From an uncultured Bacilli bacterium (lineage in GTDB: Bacteria; Bacillota_I; Bacilli_A; RF39; UBA660), in NCBI GenBank assembly GCA_934149245.1, contig CAKPER010000003.1, positions 8,175-72,174 on the forward strand: DNA of 64,000 nt. Reading direction: 5' to 3'. Below the pieces are notes generated by a model, which did not search any database, had not been told where the DNA came from, and saw nothing but the letters and a program-made list of their open reading frames with translations. A program made the translations under genes and the position numbers. Of the stretch, positions 59,928 through 64,000 are shown in pieces; the stretch's first letter is position 1; the number at the start of each line of letters is the position of its first letter.

Positions 59928-60905
59928 TTGAATAATTTAGATGAATATATATTAGAAATAAAAGAAAAGATAAAAACAATATCAGATATAACAGAATTAG
60001 AGATTATTAGATATGTTTATTTAGATCTAGGAAACAAAATTTCCTTTGATGAAACATTCCAACCATTTGGTAATAGTAAAACAAAACAAAAAATATATAA
60101 ATATCATTCTAAATTCAAAAAAGATTTAAATGAATGTTTAAAAAATAAAAAGGCCATTTGTAAATCATTATCTTATATTTTAGAATATGTTTTAAAAAGT
60201 TTTGGAGTGGATATAGTAACTAAAGTTGATGATAGTGATATAAGAAAGTGTCCACATGTATATAATATAATCAAACAAAAAAACGGTATCTCATATGTAG
60301 TTGATCTTCAAGAAGACTTATATAACATTCAATCTCATTATTTTACAAAAAATTTTGCTATTAATTCAATAAGAGAAATGAAGCCTATAATTAGTAGATT
60401 TGAAATAGAACAAATTGATAAAAAACTAGGTTATATTAACCCTAAAAAATATTATACAAATGAATACTTATATTTACTAAAGTCTACTTTTGACATAATT
60501 GACAATTTTGGAGAAAAAGTACAATTTATTTTAGAAAATATTGATGCATTTACTTTGAAAGATATGGGATACACAGATATAATATGGCATCATAAAACTA
60601 TATTAGAATATTTTTTTAATAAGTTAGATTTTGATTACCAAGAATCATCTGGAAGAATAAGAATGATTAATTGCTATAAAGATATAAATAATAAAAGAAA
60701 ATATTTTAGTTGCATTGCTGTTCGAAATAAAGGAGAAACAGATATTTATTTATACAACAAGAACGAAGCAAAATATTTTAAGTTAAATATGGATACATTT
60801 GCTAAAGTAGTAGAAAATGGTTTAGTAATCCACAACTGTTCTGTTCCAGGGTTAAGTAGAACATTAAAAAAATTAAAATGTCGTACTGACAAGTTGTGTA
60901 AATAA
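59928..60905 (+). CDS. Protein with transglutaminase-like Cys-His-Asp triad
   Basis: A protein of 325 residues starting at TTG eight bases after AAGGAGG (GTG one codon earlier is possible). Cys78 in KKAICKSLSYILEYVLKS, His110 in PHVYNII and Asp126 in VVDLQ are ordered and spaced as in transglutaminase-fold cysteine peptidases. No signal peptide or membrane helix is seen. The C-terminal half (~180-325) is unassigned and ends in a basic Cys-containing stretch. It could be a protease, a transamidase or an effector. A terminator follows. It is outside the copper operon by 96 bases. Confidence 0.55.
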   Translation: MNNLDEYILEIKEKIKTISDITELEIIRYVYLDLGNKISFDETFQPFGNSKTKQKIYKYHSKFKKDLNECLKNKKAICKSLSYILEYVLKSFGVDIVTKVDDSDIRKCPHVYNIIKQKNGISYVVDLQEDLYNIQSHYFTKNFAINSIREMKPIISRFEIEQIDKKLGYINPKKYYTNEYLYLLKSTFDIIDNFGEKVQFILENIDAFTLKDMGYTDIIWHHKTILEYFFNKLDFDYQESSGRIRMINCYKDINNKRKYFSCIAVRNKGETDIYLYNKNEAKYFKLNMDTFAKVVENGLVIHNCSVPGLSRTLKKLKCRTDKLCK

Positions 60906-60969
60906 AAAAACTTTAGTACTAATTATTTATATATTTAAAAAATTATAATTTAGTAGGTTTTATAATAGA

Positions 60970-61011
60970 AAAAACGATTGATTTATAGAAAGTTTCAATC
61001 GCTTTTTTGAT
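60970..61011. terminator. Bidirectional terminator
   Basis: CGATTGA and TCAATCG form a stem with A and T runs on the two sides. It can serve the transglutaminase-like gene on the + strand and the MerR remnant on the minus strand. Confidence 0.65.
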
Positions 61012-61357
61012 TTATTAAATAACTAAAATATTCTTGTTTACCAGATAATACATCTTTATAGAAAGTTAGTTTTCAATGAACAAAATCAATTGCTTCCTGT
61101 ATTTCTTGTTTTTTCTGCTCCAACTCACACAACTTTACTTCAAGCATTTCCTATCTTTCTGGTATAGAAGATTGTCCCTTTATACACAAATTAAGATATT
61201 CCTTAATTTCTCCAATACTCATACCACATTTTTTTAAACAAGATAAGCTGTTAATCCAATTAATATCATCATCATCAAATCCTTCAGATAAAGATATCAA
61301 ATCTTTTACGGACAGTGTAAATAAATAATCGAAACAACTTTTAGCAAAAATAAAATG
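60995..61357 (-). pseudogene. MerR-family regulator remnant
   Basis: Read leftwards in one frame it gives DINWINSLSCLKK, GMSIGEIKEYLNL, then a stop (TAG), EMLEVKLCELEQKKQEIQEA, a stop (TGA), and KLTFYKDVLSG. These match the second half of the DNA-binding domain and the dimer coiled coil of MerR regulators. The first helix-turn-helix is missing. Two in-frame stops and the lost N-terminus show it is dead. Confidence 0.75.
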
Positions 61358-61523
61358 TTATAATAGTAATTACATAGACATTTCTATTATAACAAACTTG
61401 ACATTATAATTAGTATAAATATGTCATTGAAATTATGAATAGTATAAAAACTTTCTCTTTTATAAATTTAAGGCATAAGATTACTTTTAATATTTATATA
61501 CAAAAAAATAATTAAATCTTTAA

Positions 61524-61727
61524 TTAGTTACAAATAATCTTTCATATATATTAATTTTTATTAGATTAGTATATTTGTGTAGACTAAATGATGATATTAA
61601 AAATATAAAATTACAAATTGAAGAACATTCAGAATACAGACTAATTAGCTCATTAAGTGACTTAGAAAAAGAAAAAATAGCACCATTTTTATTTGAAATA
61701 TTTAATAATGATTTAAAAAATAAATAA
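61524..61727 (+). pseudogene. C-terminal gene remnant
   Basis: An open frame ending DLEKEKIAPFLFEIFNND with amphipathic, charged, protein-like composition, but without a start with a ribosome binding site. A terminator follows at once, as after a real gene. It is probably the tail of a truncated protein. The overlapping minus-strand frame is Ile/Ser/Phe-rich and less likely. Confidence 0.35.
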
Positions 61728-61730
61728 ATG

Positions 61731-61759
61731 ACTATCAATTTTTGGGATAGTTTTTTATA
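61731..61759 (+). terminator. Terminator after the remnant
   Basis: ACTATC pairs with GATAGT around an 8-9 base loop, then T. Confidence 0.6.
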
Positions 61760-61956
61760 AAATTATTACAACAACAAAGCATATCAATAAGAAAATATTA
61801 TATATTGTTAAATTTTTTATAAATAATTAGCGAACATAATCAAAATTTATTCTAAACTAACAAGTTTATAAACAATATTAGAAATTATATAAAAATACAA
61901 CAAAAGACTAATAAAATATGTTATACTTAGTTTAGAATAGATATGGAGAGTGAAGT

Positions 61957-63000
61957 ATGTGTGGATGTTTAAGTACATTATTTATGTTTCCAATATATTT
62001 AATATATTATGTAGCAATATCATCATACTATTTGGTATCTTTTTTATGGACAGCAATTGTTCCCGTAATAAGAGTAGTTTATAATTTTTTTAAGAAAAGT
62101 GTAGCAAAAGAAAATAGTAAAAAATTAAAATATAAATCTAATAAGATATTTAATACAGATAATAAAGAATTGAATGCTAACAAAATAATTCCAATAAAAT
62201 TTAAATTTCCGTATATTGTTGTAAAAATTGATAAAAATGTAACAAAGAAAATATTTAAAAATGATGATATTAATTATGAACTTTTTGGCTTAGAAGCTTC
62301 ATCATTGCCATTAACATCATATTATTTTGATAATGGTGATTATTATGAATTTGAGATTTCTGAAGATTATAATGCTCTGTCCGGAAAATTAATAAATGCT
62401 ATGTTTCGATATCTCAAAAATAAAATGATTGTAGAAATAGGCGATGATGAAAAAAATATCAAATATAGATATTATTACAAAAATGGGCAAGTTATTGTAA
62501 ATAATATGTCACCAGAAAAGCAATTAAAATTTAATGCAAAAATAAGAAATATCTATAATGAGTTGAAAACTAAGGTGACTGATAAGTGTCTACTGGATAA
62601 AGATGAAAATGCCCTTGAAAATGAATTAAAACCTTATGGTTTTGAGTTAGAACTTTTTTACATTATTGATAATTACTTAGATGATGATTATTTAATTTAT
62701 GAATGGTATTTTTCTAATCAAGTATTATCTATTATGAAAAAAATAGATTTAAACATTCAGTATGTACCTTTGCCAGATATAGAGGTTATAAATCAAGTAG
62801 AAGAGCCAGTATTAGAAAAAAAGACTACAAAATCTCAAAAACAAAAAACTTCGTGGAGAGATAAAGAATTTGATAAAGAAGCAAGATTATGGGGACTATC
62901 CAAAGAGGATAAAAAAATTGCCAAAGAAGAAAGAATGAGCCCAGCAGATTATGTAGAGGCTCTTGAAAATGATGATGATGAACTTGATGAAGATAAATAG
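61957..63000 (+). CDS. Membrane-anchored protein of unknown function
   Basis: A protein of 347 residues. An N-terminal Cys pair (MCGC) precedes two close membrane helices (~6-45), then a soluble part with alternating strands and helices. The C-terminal ~60 residues are highly charged, with KEERMSPADYVEALE and an acidic end. The latter recalls short C-terminal motifs seen in phage or mobile-element proteins, but no family is recognised. GGAGAG lies before the ATG. It follows two gene remnants and precedes a truncated amidase and TnpV, so the whole area looks accessory. Confidence 0.5.
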   Translation: MCGCLSTLFMFPIYLIYYVAISSYYLVSFLWTAIVPVIRVVYNFFKKSVAKENSKKLKYKSNKIFNTDNKELNANKIIPIKFKFPYIVVKIDKNVTKKIFKNDDINYELFGLEASSLPLTSYYFDNGDYYEFEISEDYNALSGKLINAMFRYLKNKMIVEIGDDEKNIKYRYYYKNGQVIVNNMSPEKQLKFNAKIRNIYNELKTKVTDKCLLDKDENALENELKPYGFELELFYIIDNYLDDDYLIYEWYFSNQVLSIMKKIDLNIQYVPLPDIEVINQVEEPVLEKKTTKSQKQKTSWRDKEFDKEARLWGLSKEDKKIAKEERMSPADYVEALENDDDELDEDK

Positions 63001-63105
63001 GAGAATGATATATTAATGTGTTATTAAAAATTAAATTATTAGCTAGTATTCTATATTTTTATAGCAAAGGAAAAAGAATATCATAAACTATTTTAGGTGA
63101 TAATT

Positions 63106-63408
63106 ATGAATAATAATAAGTTAGTTGGTGTTGTTATCGATCCTGGACATGGAGGTAGTGATCCAGGTTCTTCAGGTAATAATACCAATGAAAAAGATTA
63201 TACTCTAAAGATTTCTAAATATATGTATGAGCGCTTCAAAGAACTAGGAGTCCCAGTTACTTTAACTAGAGATAAAGATATTACATTAACCCCAACAGAA
63301 AGAGTCAATAAGATTTTATCAGCCTACGGTGATGATCCTAATGTCATTGTAATATCTAATCACTTGAATGCAGGAGGTGGTGATAGTCATTGTGTAACGA
63401 ATGTATAA
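63106..63408 (+). CDS. N-acetylmuramoyl-L-alanine amidase domain, truncated
   Basis: A protein of 100 residues. VVIDPGHGGSDPGSSGN has the first zinc His, NEKDY has the Glu ligand, and VISNHLNAGGG has the second His. This is an active-looking amidase_3 core. The sequence stops after HCVTNV, about half of a full domain, without the last strand, helix and catalytic Glu. There is no signal peptide, as in phage or sporulation amidases. It is probably a broken gene. ATG at 63106 follows TAGGTGAT. Confidence 0.65.
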   Translation: MNNNKLVGVVIDPGHGGSDPGSSGNNTNEKDYTLKISKYMYERFKELGVPVTLTRDKDITLTPTERVNKILSAYGDDPNVIVISNHLNAGGGDSHCVTNV

Positions 63409-63450
63409 CAATTAAAGCCAAATAAATTTAGAAAGAAATGGAGAAATGTT

Positions 63451-63801
63451 ATGAATATTAGTTACACTAAGAAAGGTGATTATTTATTGCCAGATTTAAT
63501 ATTAGAAAATAAAAAACAATATAATATAGAAAAATATGGATTATTAAGATTAAATTATATTAAGAAGTTCAAACTAGGATTATATTTTGATTTACTGGTT
63601 AATGATAAATTAAATGAATATCTTCATAATATTGATACTATTGTTATGGAGATGGTGCAGAAGTTAATTAAAGAACTGACTGAAAAAGAAAATATAAATG
63701 AAGAATTAAAACAAAATAATCAAATGCTATGGATATGTAAAATGAATAATATTAAAAATATAGCAGAAGAAATAATTTTAAAGGAGTATATCTATGTCTG
63801 A
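63451..63801 (+). CDS. tnpV: TnpV-like transposon protein
   Basis: A protein of 116 residues. ISYTKKGDYLLPDLIL at the start, YGLLRLNYIKKFK in the middle and MNNIKNIAEEIILKEYIYV near the end match TnpV (PF14198), a small protein of unknown function carried by conjugative and mobilisable transposons of Firmicutes. It suggests the right end of the window enters or borders such an element. It overlaps the next gene by eight bases. Confidence 0.8.
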   Translation: MNISYTKKGDYLLPDLILENKKQYNIEKYGLLRLNYIKKFKLGLYFDLLVNDKLNEYLHNIDTIVMEMVQKLIKELTEKENINEELKQNNQMLWICKMNNIKNIAEEIILKEYIYV

Positions 63802-64000
63802 TATAACTGATAAAGAATTTGAAGAAATATATTTATCTTTCCATAACAATGTTAATGATTATTTAAATAAATATATTATACCAGATGTAGTAGTATTCTA
63901 TTTAGCAAATGCATATAGTGATAGTGTAAAATATTTTGTGGTAGACATAAAAAAAGAAATCATCCAGTGTTATAATAAATTTGAAAACAAAAAACAAAAG
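63794..64000 (+). CDS. Unknown protein, 3' end outside window
   Basis: 69 codons are visible. The start codon overlaps the end of tnpV after AAGGAG. The sequence begins MSDITDKEFEEIYLSFHNNV and is helical and polar so far. No family can be named. It is probably part of the same mobile operon as tnpV. Confidence 0.55.
   Translation, partial: MSDITDKEFEEIYLSFHNNVNDYLNKYIIPDVVVFYLANAYSDSVKYFVVDIKKEIIQCYNKFENKKQK

Noticed and set aside
61520..61738. Minus-strand frame of 72 codons
   Set aside because: The opposite strand has more protein-like, charged sequence and ends directly before a terminator, so the minus frame is probably a shadow.
63409..63450. Frameshifted rest of the truncated amidase
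   Set aside because: I read the following bases in all three frames and saw no amidase-like continuation; the next gene is tnpV.
1..64000. TGA read as tryptophan (Mycoplasma-type code)
   Set aside because: Conserved Trp positions, for example in SpoIIR, MurA neighbours and Xfp, are TGG, and several genes end naturally at TGA.
1..64000. tRNA, rRNA, T-box or known riboswitch
   Set aside because: No cloverleaf, rRNA core or conserved riboswitch core was recognised in the gaps; a covariance-model search would be needed to exclude weak ones.

Overview
The window is a very AT-rich stretch (by eye well under one third G+C) of a chromosome that looks like a spore-forming, anaerobic or fermentative member of the Bacillota, close to class Bacilli and probably an uncultured gut lineage. 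The evidence is as follows. Strong GGAGG-type ribosome binding sites occur throughout, and TGA is an ordinary stop (genetic code 11). The conserved sporulation block ywzB-spoIID-spoIIQ-spoIIID-mbl is present, together with spoIIR. A Staphylococcus/Bacillus-type T7b secretion locus and an agr quorum-sensing locus are present. Almost all genes lie on the + strand. The assignment to a lineage is inference. No rRNA, tRNA or CRISPR was seen.

Layout. 0-11 kb: a type VII secretion (T7SS) region. It holds the C-terminal part of one EssC-like ATPase with its YukD/EsaB-like partner, three tandem WXG100-like paralogues, spoIIR and mntP. A complete second EssC, a second EsaB-like protein and two small Esx-like proteins follow. 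11-17.6 kb: murA, rpmE, a possible cell-wall hydrolase, rpiB, then the sporulation and cell-shape block. 17.7-21.3 kb: a 1150-residue protein with about ten SDxLK repeats and a C-terminal calcineurin-type phosphoesterase, plus a 58-residue partner. 21.7-26.4 kb: ecfA1-ecfA2-ecfT-truA, a radical SAM gene and rluB. Both EcfA proteins, and above all EcfA2, have lost ATPase motifs. 26.6-33.4 kb: a protein with two tandem RelA/SpoT synthetase domains, a membrane-anchored HipA-like kinase, sufB without its partners, an amidase-like protein without zinc ligands, and a NagPA-like protein. 33.6-36.4 kb: a TasA-like fibre subunit, a SipW-like signal peptidase and a DUF5305-like protein. 36.7-42 kb: ssb, an S41 protease, agrA-agrC facing agrB-agrD, with an unlisted 40-residue AgrD found by reading the minus strand. 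42-48 kb: phosphoketolase, a PAP2 phosphatase and HtrA. 48-52.7 kb: an arginine deiminase operon whose last gene fuses carbamate kinase to a YfcC-type membrane transporter. 53-56 kb: an AraC-like regulator, a lone VirD4/TraG-like ATPase and a coiled-coil protein. 56.2-59.8 kb: a copper operon (csoR, HMA/cupredoxin-like, copA, copZ, DUF2318 lipoprotein) with a CsoR operator inside its promoter. 59.9-64 kb: accessory and decaying DNA with a transglutaminase-fold-like protein, a MerR pseudogene, gene remnants, a truncated amidase and a TnpV-type transposon gene.

Two short non-coding mobile elements (186 and 175 bp) share about 24-bp terminal inverted repeats and are each flanked by a perfect 8-bp target duplication. 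Each carries a terminator-like hairpin just inside its left end. One sits in the loop of an older terminator and the other abuts a stop codon.

How the genes work together. The ADI operon (ATP from arginine) and phosphoketolase (acetyl phosphate from sugar phosphates) suggest substrate-level ATP generation. The agr, T7SS and TasA/SipW loci suggest density-regulated surface and secretion functions. The spo genes cover forespore signalling and engulfment. By eye, synonymous codon choice on the + strand changes from T-ending in roughly 0-28 kb to A-ending in most of 37-64 kb.
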